DNA of 19,940 nucleotides from positions 1-19,940 of the forward strand of contig DKMQ01000046.1 of the NCBI GenBank assembly GCA_002470565.1, given 5' to 3'. The notes beneath the pieces are model-generated. The model was not told the DNA's origin and searched no databases. It worked only from the letters and a program-made list of their open reading frames with translations. Each line of letters begins with the position of its first letter. Position 1 is the stretch's first letter. The translations under genes and the position numbers were made by a program. Origin of the DNA: Oceanospirillaceae bacterium UBA7410 (GTDB taxonomy: Bacteria > Pseudomonadota > Gammaproteobacteria > Pseudomonadales > Balneatricaceae). Positions 1 through 7,651 of the stretch are shown piece after piece.

Positions 1-24
1 GGCTGGCTTTGATAGTGCATAAAT

Positions 25-34
25 AAAGGAAAGG
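25..34 (+). promoter_or_regulatory. Ribosome binding site of the first gene
   Basis: A purine-rich AAAGGAAAGG run ends two bases before the ATG at 37, with its AAGGA part about six bases away, so it supports this start. All three plus-strand frames before it contain a stop (the last at 24-26), so any upstream gene ends before position 27. Nothing else can be read from the first 36 bases. Confidence 0.6.
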
Positions 35-36
35 TA

Positions 37-1671
37 ATGACGCAAAAAAATATTCTCTTCATTATGTTAGATCAGCTGCGTGCTGATGCGTTGTCCTGTT
101 ATGGAAATGAAGTGGTGCACACTCCCCACATAGACCGATTGGCCCAACAAGGCGTGCAGTTTAATAGGTGTTATGTTCAAGGCACCAGCTGTGGTAATTC
201 TAGGGCATCTTACTACACAGGCCGACATGTGCGTTCTCATGGGGCCACTTGGAATGGTTGGCCTAACAGAGTGGATGAGTTAACTTTAGCTGATCATCTT
301 GCAACCTGTGGTATGAACACTTATTTGATGGGTAAAACCCACATGAAGCCAGATCTTGCAGGTATGAAACGCCTAGGCCTTGAGCCACAATCAGAGCTAG
401 GACGATTTTTGAGTAACGCTGGGTTTAGCCAAGGTGAACATGATGATGGCCTGCATACTATAGGTGTGGCTGGTGGTTATGGTGCAGGCACACCGGCTTA
501 TTATGATTATCTACGAAAGCATGGATATGAAGCAAAAAATCCTTGGGTCACTTGGGCTAGCGCCATGAAGGATGAAGAAGGTGTGTTGCGCAACGGCATG
601 TTTTTAAAATATGGACACTTACCTGCCCGGGTAGATAAAACTCATTCTGAAACTGCATACACGACCGATCGAGCCGTCGAAATGATTGAGCATTTGGGGC
701 ATCAAAATTGGTGTTTACATTTATCTTATATTAAACCTCACTGGCCCCTTGCGGCGCCTGCACCTTATCACCAGATGTATCGCGGTGTTGATTTGCCAAA
801 AGCGATAAAGTGCGAAGCTCAAAAGCAAAACCCTCATCCTATTTATAAAGCTTTTATGGATTTGCCCCAAAGCCAAACCTATGCCAAAGATGAGTATCGC
901 AATCATGCCTTGCCCACATATTATGGCTTGGTGAAAGAAATTGATGACAATTTAGGGCGCTTATTTGAAGCTTTGAAGCTGCAAGGTCAAGATAAAAATA
1001 CCATGATCGTATTGACGTCTGATCATGGCGACTATTTTGGTGATCATTGGTTAGCTGAAAAAGATTTATTTCATGATGCTGTAGCTCGTGTACCACTGCT
1101 TATTATGGACCCTAGTATTGCCGCCAACTCAAGTCGAGGCACTCAATGTGATCAATTAGTGTGTGCCATTGATCTAGTGCCCACCTTCGTAGATTGGGCT
1201 GGTGGTCAGCCCCAGTGGAATTGGTTGGAAGGGCAGTCGTTGGTGCCAGTGATTCATAATCTACCTATGATTGAGCGAAATTGCGTGGTGTCAGAATGTG
1301 ACTATGGCGTAATGGACTTTACCCAAAAATTGGGCCGTACCAGTGATAATGCCCGCATGACCATGTTATTTGATGGGCGCTACAAATATATCCACTGTTT
1401 GGGTTTTAAACCCATGCTATATGACTTACAAGAAGATCCACAAGAGTTTGTAGATCTAGGTCAAGATGTTGGGTATAAAGCTGTGCGTGGGCAACTTGGT
1501 GAACAAATGTTGGATTGGTCTGCTGGACTAAAAAACCGTGTGAGCGTTAACCAAAGCATGGTTGATCGTCAGCTAGGTAAAGCAGGTGAGGTGGGTATTT
1601 TAATTGGTTATTGGCAACAAAATGACGTGCCTCAGGCTCAGCAACTTGTGCCTGAGGTACCAGATAAATAG
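37..1671 (+). CDS. Sulfatase / phosphonate monoester hydrolase family enzyme
   Basis: This 544-residue protein belongs to the alkaline phosphatase superfamily, sulfatase branch, and hydrolyses a sulfate or phosphonate/phosphate ester. The N-terminal metal motif LDQLRAD gives Asp12 and Gln13. The active-site cysteine motif is C52-G-N-S-R56, followed by ASYYTGR. Lys100 and His102 lie in MGKTHM, His235 in KPHWP, Asp329-His330 in TSDHG and Lys342 in AEKD, all at places where sulfatases hold metal or substrate. The layout, including a PHxPxxAPAPYHxMYR-like segment and a RYKYIH motif near the C-terminus, resembles rhizobial phosphonate monoester hydrolase (about 514 residues, from memory) more than choline sulfatase. 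No signal peptide is visible, so it is probably cytoplasmic. The cysteine would need conversion to formylglycine; no maturase is in the window. Asn54 at the usual Pro/Ala position is unusual. The natural substrate cannot be read from sequence. It converges on the iadA-like gene, 26 bases away. Confidence 0.85.
   Translation: MTQKNILFIMLDQLRADALSCYGNEVVHTPHIDRLAQQGVQFNRCYVQGTSCGNSRASYYTGRHVRSHGATWNGWPNRVDELTLADHLATCGMNTYLMGKTHMKPDLAGMKRLGLEPQSELGRFLSNAGFSQGEHDDGLHTIGVAGGYGAGTPAYYDYLRKHGYEAKNPWVTWASAMKDEEGVLRNGMFLKYGHLPARVDKTHSETAYTTDRAVEMIEHLGHQNWCLHLSYIKPHWPLAAPAPYHQMYRGVDLPKAIKCEAQKQNPHPIYKAFMDLPQSQTYAKDEYRNHALPTYYGLVKEIDDNLGRLFEALKLQGQDKNTMIVLTSDHGDYFGDHWLAEKDLFHDAVARVPLLIMDPSIAANSSRGTQCDQLVCAIDLVPTFVDWAGGQPQWNWLEGQSLVPVIHNLPMIERNCVVSECDYGVMDFTQKLGRTSDNARMTMLFDGRYKYIHCLGFKPMLYDLQEDPQEFVDLGQDVGYKAVRGQLGEQMLDWSAGLKNRVSVNQSMVDRQLGKAGEVGILIGYWQQNDVPQAQQLVPEVPDK
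1627..1660 (-). terminator. Possible terminator hairpin after the iadA-like gene
   Basis: Arms 1627-1637 (GTGCCTCAGGC) and 1650-1660 (GCCTGAGGTAC) form an 11-base-pair stem with one G-U pair and a 12-base loop. It lies inside the last codons of the sulfatase gene. Read on the minus strand the stem is followed by GTCATTTTGTTG, a weak T-rich tail, so it could end transcripts of the convergent gene. No good T run follows on the plus strand. Confidence 0.35.
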
Positions 1672-1697
1672 CAAAAGTGAACTGCCTATGGTGCCTG

Positions 1698-2864
1698 TTA
1701 TGGTGTTTCGTAAGTGCCCAAAATTTGCATTTCTCCACTGCGCTTATGCCAGCGACCACGCGCCATGACATCAGTAATATTGTGTTGCTGATCTAAAACC
1801 ACCATGTCGGCGTCTTTGCCTTGCACTAGCCTGCCTTTTTGAGACAGTTTTAATAAGTCGGCCACGTTAGAGGTAAAGGGCAAAAGGGCCTCCTCCATAG
1901 GCACATGGTTATTTAGCACTTCAGCTAAGGTTTTCACCAAGGTGGATGCGCAGCCTATGCCCATGCTCTCAGGCTCTCCTTCGGCATTAAAGTGAGGTAG
2001 ACACCCGCCACCATCAGAGCTAATGGTTAGCTTATCAGCAGGATAACCCCCATCTCGATAACGTAAAAATGCTTCAGCCGCAGACCAGCCCGGTGCGCTG
2101 TGACCTTCGGGGAAGGCAGTTACATCTAGCCTTACCCCTTCAAGAGACAAAGGTAGTGCTTCATCAAATAGGGTTTTGTTACGGTTAATGTGGGTTGGGT
2201 TAAATACTCTAGCTGGAATTTCACAAGTGTCCAGCGCTTCACGCACAAGCTCTAGGCCTCGTTTACCATCGCCCATATGAATATGTAAAATACCGGCTTT
2301 GCCCGTCATTAAACCAGCTACATGAGCTTCACTTGCTACGCGCAAAAACTCACTCAAAGTAGGCTGGCTTGAACGATGATCACTGATGGCTAATTCTCCC
2401 ACACCAATCACTGGGTCAATAAACACGATGTCTCCACGAGCACTGTCTGTAAGGGTAGTCAAAGGCAAGTGATAGCCCCCAGTATGACACCAAGCAGACA
2501 TACCTTCTTCACGTAAACCATAGGCTTGAGTCACTAAGCTCTGGGTGTTGCGGGTTAGGTCGTCTGTACCTAATACTCCCACCACACTTGTCACACCAAA
2601 GGCTGTAAACTGCGATAAAAATACAGGAGGCACACGGCTAGCTGGGCCTGTTTCACCGCCGCCACCGGTTATATGGGCATGTCCATCTATGAATCCGGGC
2701 ACCAATGAAGCCCCTTTTAAATCGGTCACTTCTACCTGCAGAGCGTTATCTAATATGGGTAAGTGTGAACCGATGTAAACAATGGTCTGTCCAGCGATAA
2801 GCAAGTGACAAATGCCCATGGCTTCAGGTGAAAAAAGGTTAGCGTTGGTGATGAGCTTTAGCAT
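1698..2864 (-). CDS. iadA: Beta-aspartyl (isoaspartyl) dipeptidase, IadA-like amidohydrolase
   Basis: This 388-residue metal-dependent amidohydrolase matches isoaspartyl dipeptidases, which release amino acids from beta-aspartyl dipeptides formed when proteins age. Visible elements are the HxH metal motif after GFID (His62, His64), a GGGGETGP substrate loop (67-74), the family stretch AISDHRSSQPT (159-169), His196 in LHIHMGDGK, His225 in NPTHINRN, and the catalytic Asp284 in SSDGGG. The length matches E. coli IadA (about 390). In E. coli the two zincs are bridged by a carbamylated lysine (Lys162); the aligned residue here is Glu157, in GVGELAISDHR. The ATG at 2864 has a modest AGG about ten bases upstream. 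It lies 115 bases downstream of the GlxA-family gene on the same strand and may be read with it. Why a dipeptidase sits beside this regulator is not clear. It could act on another cyclic or isoaspartyl amide. Confidence 0.9.
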   Translation of the reverse strand: MLKLITNANLFSPEAMGICHLLIAGQTIVYIGSHLPILDNALQVEVTDLKGASLVPGFIDGHAHITGGGGETGPASRVPPVFLSQFTAFGVTSVVGVLGTDDLTRNTQSLVTQAYGLREEGMSAWCHTGGYHLPLTTLTDSARGDIVFIDPVIGVGELAISDHRSSQPTLSEFLRVASEAHVAGLMTGKAGILHIHMGDGKRGLELVREALDTCEIPARVFNPTHINRNKTLFDEALPLSLEGVRLDVTAFPEGHSAPGWSAAEAFLRYRDGGYPADKLTISSDGGGCLPHFNAEGEPESMGIGCASTLVKTLAEVLNNHVPMEEALLPFTSNVADLLKLSQKGRLVQGKDADMVVLDQQHNITDVMARGRWHKRSGEMQILGTYETP

Positions 2865-2979
2865 GGTTAACCTGTATGTTAAAAACTAATAAAAGAATTG
2901 TGGTATTTTTTAAACTTTAGCACGGCCACAGCTTATTTATCCAAATTTTGTTGGAATATAATGTGTGCCTAGCTAGCCA

Positions 2980-3945
2980 CTATTTGGCTTCTAAGCGTTC
3001 TTGCCGAGGTGATATTGAAAATTTCAAACGATAGCGCTTGGCTAAATATGACGTTGAGTTAAAGCCACATGCAGTGGCTACTTCAAAAGTAGAAAGGCTA
3101 GTTTGTTGTAGCAATAGTTGAGCTTTTTTCAGCCTTAAGTTTAAGTAATATTGAGCTGGTCTTAGGCCAAAGTGATGTTTGAATAAGCGCTCCATTTGGC
3201 GTAAAGACAAACCGGACATGTCAGCAAGATGTTGGTGTGCAATAGGGGATTCAGTATGACGATGCATTAGCTCGATAGCCTTGATCAAAGCAGGGTGATG
3301 AATGCTTAGCCTAGTTTGGGTAGCCATGCGTTGGTGTTCATGGGCGCTACGTATGCTAGGGTGAATGCATTGTTCTGCCACGTCTTTTGCCAGTTGCAGT
3401 CCGTGTTGTTGGGTGATTAGTTGTAACATCATATCAAGGCCAGATAAACCACCTGAACATGTCATAAAGTGACGATCCATTTCATAGAGTTCACCAGTAA
3501 TATTTAGTAATGGAAACTCTTCCTTAAAGCTCTCAATGTTTTCCCAATGAATCGTGCAAGGGCTTTGATGTAATAGCTTTGCACGAGCAAGTAACACTGT
3601 GCCTGTTGAGGTGGAACCCAAGGTAATAGAGCGACGATATAAAGCTCTAAGCCATTGACTAAGTATAGGGTTGTCATGATTTTTTACATCAATACCCGCC
3701 ACCACAATCAAGGTGTCTAATCCTTGCGTGTCTGACATGTTACGAGTGGCAGCAACGTCTATACCATTACTGGCTCGCACGGGTAAACCGTCTTTGCTAT
3801 AAAATGACCACTCATATAAATCAGATTTGCTTAGTCGGTTTGCCATCCTTAGGGGTTCTACAACAGCTGACATAGAGAGCATAGAGAACTGATGTATAAG
3901 AAAAAATCCAATGTGGGTTAAATTACTTGTGGGTTTTGGTTTCAT
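2980..3945 (-). CDS. GlxA-family AraC-type transcriptional regulator
   Basis: This 321-residue regulator has a DJ-1/PfpI-like sensor domain (about residues 11-190) and a C-terminal AraC helix-turn-helix domain (about 218-318). The sensor contains TIHWEN (131-136) and the CSGGLSGLDMMLQLI stretch (163-177), both typical of the family. The DNA-binding part contains MSGLSLRQMERLFKHHFG and the closing FNSTSYLAKRYRLKFSISPRQ. The usual cysteine at the nucleophile elbow is absent (STSTG, 111-115), as in ligand-sensing members. GbdR, CdhR and SouR, the Pseudomonas regulators of glycine betaine, carnitine and sarcosine use, are of this type. It is divergent from the MttB-family gene, 163 bases apart, so it is probably the activator of that operon with a betaine-like ligand. 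No strong Shine-Dalgarno sequence precedes the ATG at 3945, so translation may be weak. Confidence 0.9.
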   Translation of the reverse strand: MKPKPTSNLTHIGFFLIHQFSMLSMSAVVEPLRMANRLSKSDLYEWSFYSKDGLPVRASNGIDVAATRNMSDTQGLDTLIVVAGIDVKNHDNPILSQWLRALYRRSITLGSTSTGTVLLARAKLLHQSPCTIHWENIESFKEEFPLLNITGELYEMDRHFMTCSGGLSGLDMMLQLITQQHGLQLAKDVAEQCIHPSIRSAHEHQRMATQTRLSIHHPALIKAIELMHRHTESPIAHQHLADMSGLSLRQMERLFKHHFGLRPAQYYLNLRLKKAQLLLQQTSLSTFEVATACGFNSTSYLAKRYRLKFSISPRQERLEAK

Positions 3946-4006
3946 ATTGAGTGTGTGGAGGATCTAAAAAGGGCAATAAGAGGGTATTTATACATTAAAT
4001 TATCCG

Positions 4007-4036
4007 TTTAGTGTCGATTTAGTGTCTTTTAGTAAC
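4007..4036 (+). promoter_or_regulatory. Three phased direct repeats, candidate binding site of the GlxA-type regulator
   Basis: TTTAGTGTC occurs at 4007-4015 and 4018-4026, and TTTAGTAAC at 4028-4036. The spacing of 11 and 10 bases places all three on one face of the helix, as expected for AraC-type activators. The site lies about 70-100 bases before the MttB-family start, in the 163-base divergent region. Confidence 0.5.
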
Positions 4037-4053
4037 ACATTTCAATGTTAATG

Positions 4054-4094
4054 TTGATGCAATCAACCTCTTATTAAGAGCCTATATATTAGGC
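4054..4094 (+). promoter_or_regulatory. Two inverted repeats before the MttB-family gene
   Basis: TTGAT-GCA-ATCAA (4054-4066) and GCCTA-TATAT-TAGGC (4080-4094) are perfect short inverted repeats. The second contains a TATATT that could act as a -10 box, although no good -35 sits 17 bases upstream. That would fit activator-dependent transcription. The ribosome site of the gene is the AGG at about 4098-4100. Confidence 0.3.
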
Positions 4095-4108
4095 CTTAGG
4101 TAAAATAT

Positions 4109-5662
4109 ATGAGCCGTACAGAAGGTCGCCGCCGCAAAGTAAAGCAAGCACCTATTAAATCGTTTGCTATCCATCAGCTTGAAAGGCAAGTAAAACGTAA
4201 CCGCTTTGCGCCAATGGCTGCGCTTGAGCCAGAGCAAGTTGAGCTAATCCATGATGCCTCTATGGATATACTTGAGCAGCTAGGTATTGAAGTGATGGGC
4301 CAAGCGGCGCTTGATTTATTTAAGCAAGCAGGTGCAGATGTAGATGCCCAAGGCATTGTGCGCATGGACAGAGCTTTGGTGATGGAGTGCATCAGCAAAG
4401 CCCCTTCACAGTTTACCCTTACGCCCCGTAACCCTAATAATGCTTTGGATATTGGCTCTAATATAATTCACTTTGGCTTAACTTCTGGCCCACCAAATGT
4501 GCACGACTGCATCAATGGGCGTCGTCTGGGAAATTTCACAGACTATGAGCACATGATTCGTTTTGGCCAATATTTTAATGTTATTGATTTTTTTGGTAAT
4601 CAGGCCGTGGCCCCCACAGATTTGCCGCCTAATACCAGACATTTAGATACCACCTTTGCTAACCTAACTCTTGCAGATAAAGTGTTTTTTGCCCAAGGCA
4701 TTGGTGCTGGGCGTGTTAAAGATGCTGTCACAATGAATGCGATTGCTAACGGTATGACATTGCATGAACTGGCGCAAAAACCAGCCACAATGACCAATAT
4801 CAATATAAACTCACCTCGTAAGTTGGATGACAGTATGGCCTATGGCGCCATGCAAATGGCAAAAATGGGCCAAGCAGTAACAGTGACACCCTTTACACTG
4901 ATGGGCGCCATGACCCCAACCACTATGGCAGGCGCACTGGCCCAACAAAATGCTGAAGCTTTGTTGGGTATTGCCTTAGTGCAACTGACCAAAGCTGGCG
5001 CGCCAGTAGTGTATGGCGGTTTTACCTCAAACGTTGATATGCGCTCAGGAGCCCCTGCTTTTGGTACGCCAGAGAACTGTTTAGCCAATATGGTCAGTGG
5101 ACAAATGGCCAGACGATATAACTTGCCCTACCGCACCAGTGCCTGCAATGCGTCTAATGCAGTTGATGGGCAAGCGGTATACGAAACCCAAATGGCTTTG
5201 TGGGGCTCGGTGATGGGCCACGGTAATTTAATTTATCATGCAGCAGGTTGGTTAGAAGGTGGTTTGGTCGCCTCTTTTGAAAAAATTGTGATGGACTGTG
5301 AAATGCTGCAGCACATGGCAGTGATGATGCAGCCTCTAAAAATAGATCGCATTGAAATAGGCATGGAGGCTATGGAAGAGGTAGGGCCTGGAGGCCATTT
5401 CTTTGGTTGCAGCCACACTATGGAACGTTATAAAAGTGCCTTTTACCAGCCGTTTTTGAGTGACTGGAAAAACCATGAAAGCTGGGTTGAAGCAGGGTCC
5501 AAAGATGCTACCATGAGGGCCACTGAAATTTGGCAGAAAATTTTAGCCGAGTTTGAACCACCCAAAATAGACATCGCTAAAAAAGAAGAACTTGAAGCAT
5601 ATGTAGCCAAACGCAAAGAAGAGCTTTGTGGCAGTGAGCCACTACTTGAGCCGATTGATTAG
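4109..5662 (+). CDS. MttB-family (trimethylamine/betaine) methyltransferase without pyrrolysine
   Basis: This 517-residue protein is a complete homologue of MttB, the TIM-barrel enzyme that moves a methyl group from a quaternary or tertiary amine to a corrinoid protein. Family features are the basic N-terminus RTEGRRRK, EQVELIHDASMDILEQLGI (42-60), the TSGPP loop, TPFTLMGAMTPTT (260-272), CNASNAVDGQAVYE (346-359) and the closing AGWLEGGL (379-386). Archaeal trimethylamine MttB reads an in-frame amber codon as pyrrolysine. This gene has no internal TAG; its only TAG is the terminal stop, with another stop a few codons later. It is therefore in the large non-Pyl group, which includes the glycine betaine methyltransferase MtgB and enzymes for proline betaine and carnitine. 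The substrate is probably a betaine, but which one is unknown. No corrinoid-protein or folate methyltransferase gene is in the window. It lies 55 bases upstream of the aldolase gene on the same strand and is divergent from the GlxA-type regulator. Confidence 0.9.
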   Translation: MSRTEGRRRKVKQAPIKSFAIHQLERQVKRNRFAPMAALEPEQVELIHDASMDILEQLGIEVMGQAALDLFKQAGADVDAQGIVRMDRALVMECISKAPSQFTLTPRNPNNALDIGSNIIHFGLTSGPPNVHDCINGRRLGNFTDYEHMIRFGQYFNVIDFFGNQAVAPTDLPPNTRHLDTTFANLTLADKVFFAQGIGAGRVKDAVTMNAIANGMTLHELAQKPATMTNININSPRKLDDSMAYGAMQMAKMGQAVTVTPFTLMGAMTPTTMAGALAQQNAEALLGIALVQLTKAGAPVVYGGFTSNVDMRSGAPAFGTPENCLANMVSGQMARRYNLPYRTSACNASNAVDGQAVYETQMALWGSVMGHGNLIYHAAGWLEGGLVASFEKIVMDCEMLQHMAVMMQPLKIDRIEIGMEAMEEVGPGGHFFGCSHTMERYKSAFYQPFLSDWKNHESWVEAGSKDATMRATEIWQKILAEFEPPKIDIAKKEELEAYVAKRKEELCGSEPLLEPID

Positions 5663-5664
5663 AG

Positions 5665-5678
5665 CCTATCGAAATAGG
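5665..5678 (+). other. Small intercistronic hairpin
   Basis: CCTAT-CGAA-ATAGG forms a five-base-pair stem with a four-base loop directly after the MttB-family stop. There is no T run after it, so it is not a terminator. It may slow decay or mark the junction with the aldolase gene. Confidence 0.3.
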
Positions 5679-5717
5679 TAGTACGCGACATAACACATTA
5701 ATAAACAAGGTTAACTC

Positions 5718-6782
5718 ATGGCATCTCATTACCCATTAGCAGACGCACAACATACTGCCATTGTCCCAATAACGATTGATCTTCGCAGTGACACTGTGAC
5801 ACGACCAAGCGAAGCTATGCGAGAAGTGATGGCCAGTGCCCAAGTGGGTGATGATGTGTATGGGGATGATCCTAATGTAAATGCCCTAGAACATGAGGCA
5901 GCCCAGCTATTAGGTAAACAAGAAGGTCTATTTTTACCCAGTGGCACCATGAGTAATTTAGCCTGTGTGCTGGCGCACTGCCAAAGAGGTGAAGAGGTTA
6001 TAGTGGGTGATCGCTATCACATTAGTTGTGATGAAGCTGCAGGGGTGGCGGTGCTTGGCAGTGTGGCAATACATTCCATAAGCACAGATAAGTTTGGCTA
6101 TTTTAATCTTGATCAGCTCAATGCGTCGGTGAAGCCCAATGATTTTCATTGCCCCATATCACGGCTACTATGCCTAGAAAATACTGTGGGAGGATGCATT
6201 CAAGAGCAAAGCCATATTGATGCTTTAGTAGATTGCGCTAAATCCCACGGGCTATCCACGCACATGGATGGCGCCAGACTCCTTAACGCTGCGGTAGCGC
6301 AAAACTTGCCACCAGCTCGATTAGTAGAATCTATCGATACGGTGTCTTTGTGTTTATCTAAAGGCTTAGGTGCGCCTTTAGGTTCGGTATTAGTTGGCCC
6401 TAAAGATACCATTCAAAGGGCGCGAAGGTTACGTAAAATGCTAGGTGGAGGCATGCGACAAGCTGGCGTGATTGCAGCTGCAGGCCGATACGCCTTAACT
6501 CACAATGTCGCTCGCTTAGCGCAAGACCATGTGCGTGCACAAATATTGGCCACGGCTCTTGAAGGCATAAAGGAGCTGTATTTAGATCGAACTTTAGTGC
6601 AAACAAATATGCTTTTTATACAATCTCCACAGATGCCAGCCTTGGCTGATTATCTAGCTAAGCGAGGTATTGCCATCACAGCTGTCGGAAAACATTGCCG
6701 GATTGTTTTACATAAGCAAGTGGATGATAAGGCTGTACAGAAAATTTCTGAGTCTATAAAAGCCTTTTTTACGGCCGCTTAA
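5718..6782 (+). CDS. ltaE: Low-specificity L-threonine aldolase-type PLP enzyme
   Basis: This 354-residue fold-type I PLP enzyme cleaves beta-hydroxy amino acids to glycine and an aldehyde. Motifs are DLRSDTVTRPS (21-31), GDDVYGDDP (44-52), PSGTMSN (74-80, phosphate and cofactor contacts), His101 stacking on the cofactor, ENTVGGC (154-160), Asp184 and Arg187 in MDGAR, and the PLP lysine Lys215 in LSKGLGAPLGS. The N-terminus is about 18 residues longer than in most family members, which begin close to DLRSDT, but AAGG before the ATG at 5718 supports this start. It follows the methyltransferase gene by 55 bases and is probably in the same operon. Glycine from betaine demethylation could feed it, or the true substrate may be a hydroxylated methylated amino acid such as 3-hydroxy-trimethyllysine, which aldolases of this class can cleave. 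The second idea is inference from context only. Confidence 0.9.
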   Translation: MASHYPLADAQHTAIVPITIDLRSDTVTRPSEAMREVMASAQVGDDVYGDDPNVNALEHEAAQLLGKQEGLFLPSGTMSNLACVLAHCQRGEEVIVGDRYHISCDEAAGVAVLGSVAIHSISTDKFGYFNLDQLNASVKPNDFHCPISRLLCLENTVGGCIQEQSHIDALVDCAKSHGLSTHMDGARLLNAAVAQNLPPARLVESIDTVSLCLSKGLGAPLGSVLVGPKDTIQRARRLRKMLGGGMRQAGVIAAAGRYALTHNVARLAQDHVRAQILATALEGIKELYLDRTLVQTNMLFIQSPQMPALADYLAKRGIAITAVGKHCRIVLHKQVDDKAVQKISESIKAFFTAA

Positions 6783-6891
6783 ATGGTTTTATAAAGCCGT
6801 GTGTTAATCATGTCCAGTCATATGCTGTGGTGGTGATGGCTAATAAAGTAGTGTTTTTAATTGTCTAAAGTCCAGTATCCTTAGCAAAAAT

Positions 6892-6920
6892 TTGCCTATT
6901 AAGGGCTTTATCATGATAAT
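6892..6920 (+). promoter_or_regulatory. Candidate sigma-70 promoter of the two-component genes
   Basis: TTGCCT (6892-6897) and GATAAT (6915-6920) are separated by 17 bases and would start RNA near 6927, about 50 bases before the regulator ATG. The rest of the 197-base gap 6783-6979 holds no gene. The palindrome AGTG-AC-CACT (6963-6972) lies where a Shine-Dalgarno sequence would normally be, and no clear one is seen. Confidence 0.45.
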
Positions 6921-6979
6921 AACTACGCTAGTGTTTTTAGCTTTACGCTTTTTATAAATTTTAGTGACCACTTCTTACT

Positions 6980-7651
6980 ATGCAAACTCTCGCACTGATC
7001 GACGATGATTTAGAAATCCGTCAGCTTCTAAGCCAATACTTGAGCCAACAAGGGTTTGATGTGATTGCTTTTACTGATGGTGAAAGTTTCTTAAAAGCCC
7101 AGATGTCCCAGTTTGATCTAGCTGTTTTAGATATAGGCCTGCCGGGTATGGATGGGTTAGATGTGTGTCGCAACTTAAGACAAACCTCAAGCTTACCAGT
7201 AATTATGCTCACAGCAGCCAGTGATGACCTGGATCGTATTTTGGGTTTAGAGCTAGGTGCTGATGATTATATGGGCAAGCCGTTTAACCCTCGAGAATTG
7301 TTAGCTCGGGTAAAAGCTTTGCTGCGCCGCGTCAAGGTTCAGCAACCTGTGGCCAATTCAGAAAATACGCCTACCTTAAACATAGATACTCTAACGCGCA
7401 GTGTCAGCTATGCAGGCACTAATCTGCCACTCACTGGCGCTGAATTTGATCTGCTTAACCTTTTATATCAACACCAAGGGGAAGTGCTCAGTCGAGATGT
7501 CATTTGCCAAGTATTACATGGGCGTAATGCCCAACCCTTTGACCGCTCTATAGACACCACTATTAGCCGTTTGCGCAACAAGCTTAATCAAGTGGCAGGT
7601 GACAGCATTCAAAGTGTGCGAGGCAAGGGCTATGTGCTGGTATTAGTGTGA
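6980..7651 (+). CDS. gltR: OmpR-family response regulator, GltR-like
   Basis: This 223-residue regulator has a receiver domain (about 1-118) with acidic pocket Asp8/Asp9, phosphoacceptor Asp51 in LAVLDIGLPGMDGLD, Thr78 and Lys100 (MGKPFNPREL), then a winged-helix DNA-binding domain (about 128-223) ending RGKGYVLVLV. It overlaps the kinase gene by four bases (GTGA) and lies just before a glucose-type ABC importer. The same arrangement occurs in Pseudomonas, where GltR with its kinase GltS/GtrS controls the gts glucose transporter. The gene name rests on that synteny and on family resemblance. The likely targets are the GTCAC/GTGAC motifs at 9103-9163. No clear ribosome site precedes the ATG, so expression may be low. 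Confidence 0.8.
   Translation: MQTLALIDDDLEIRQLLSQYLSQQGFDVIAFTDGESFLKAQMSQFDLAVLDIGLPGMDGLDVCRNLRQTSSLPVIMLTAASDDLDRILGLELGADDYMGKPFNPRELLARVKALLRRVKVQQPVANSENTPTLNIDTLTRSVSYAGTNLPLTGAEFDLLNLLYQHQGEVLSRDVICQVLHGRNAQPFDRSIDTTISRLRNKLNQVAGDSIQSVRGKGYVLVLV

Noticed and set aside
5660..5662. TAG stop of the MttB-family gene as a pyrrolysine codon
   Set aside because: It lies at the natural C-terminus after a full-length barrel, not near the usual Pyl position, and another TAG follows after three codons.
6771..6799. ACGGC/GCCGT inverted repeat at the end of the aldolase gene as a terminator
   Set aside because: The stem is five base pairs with a loop of nearly 20 bases and no T run after it.
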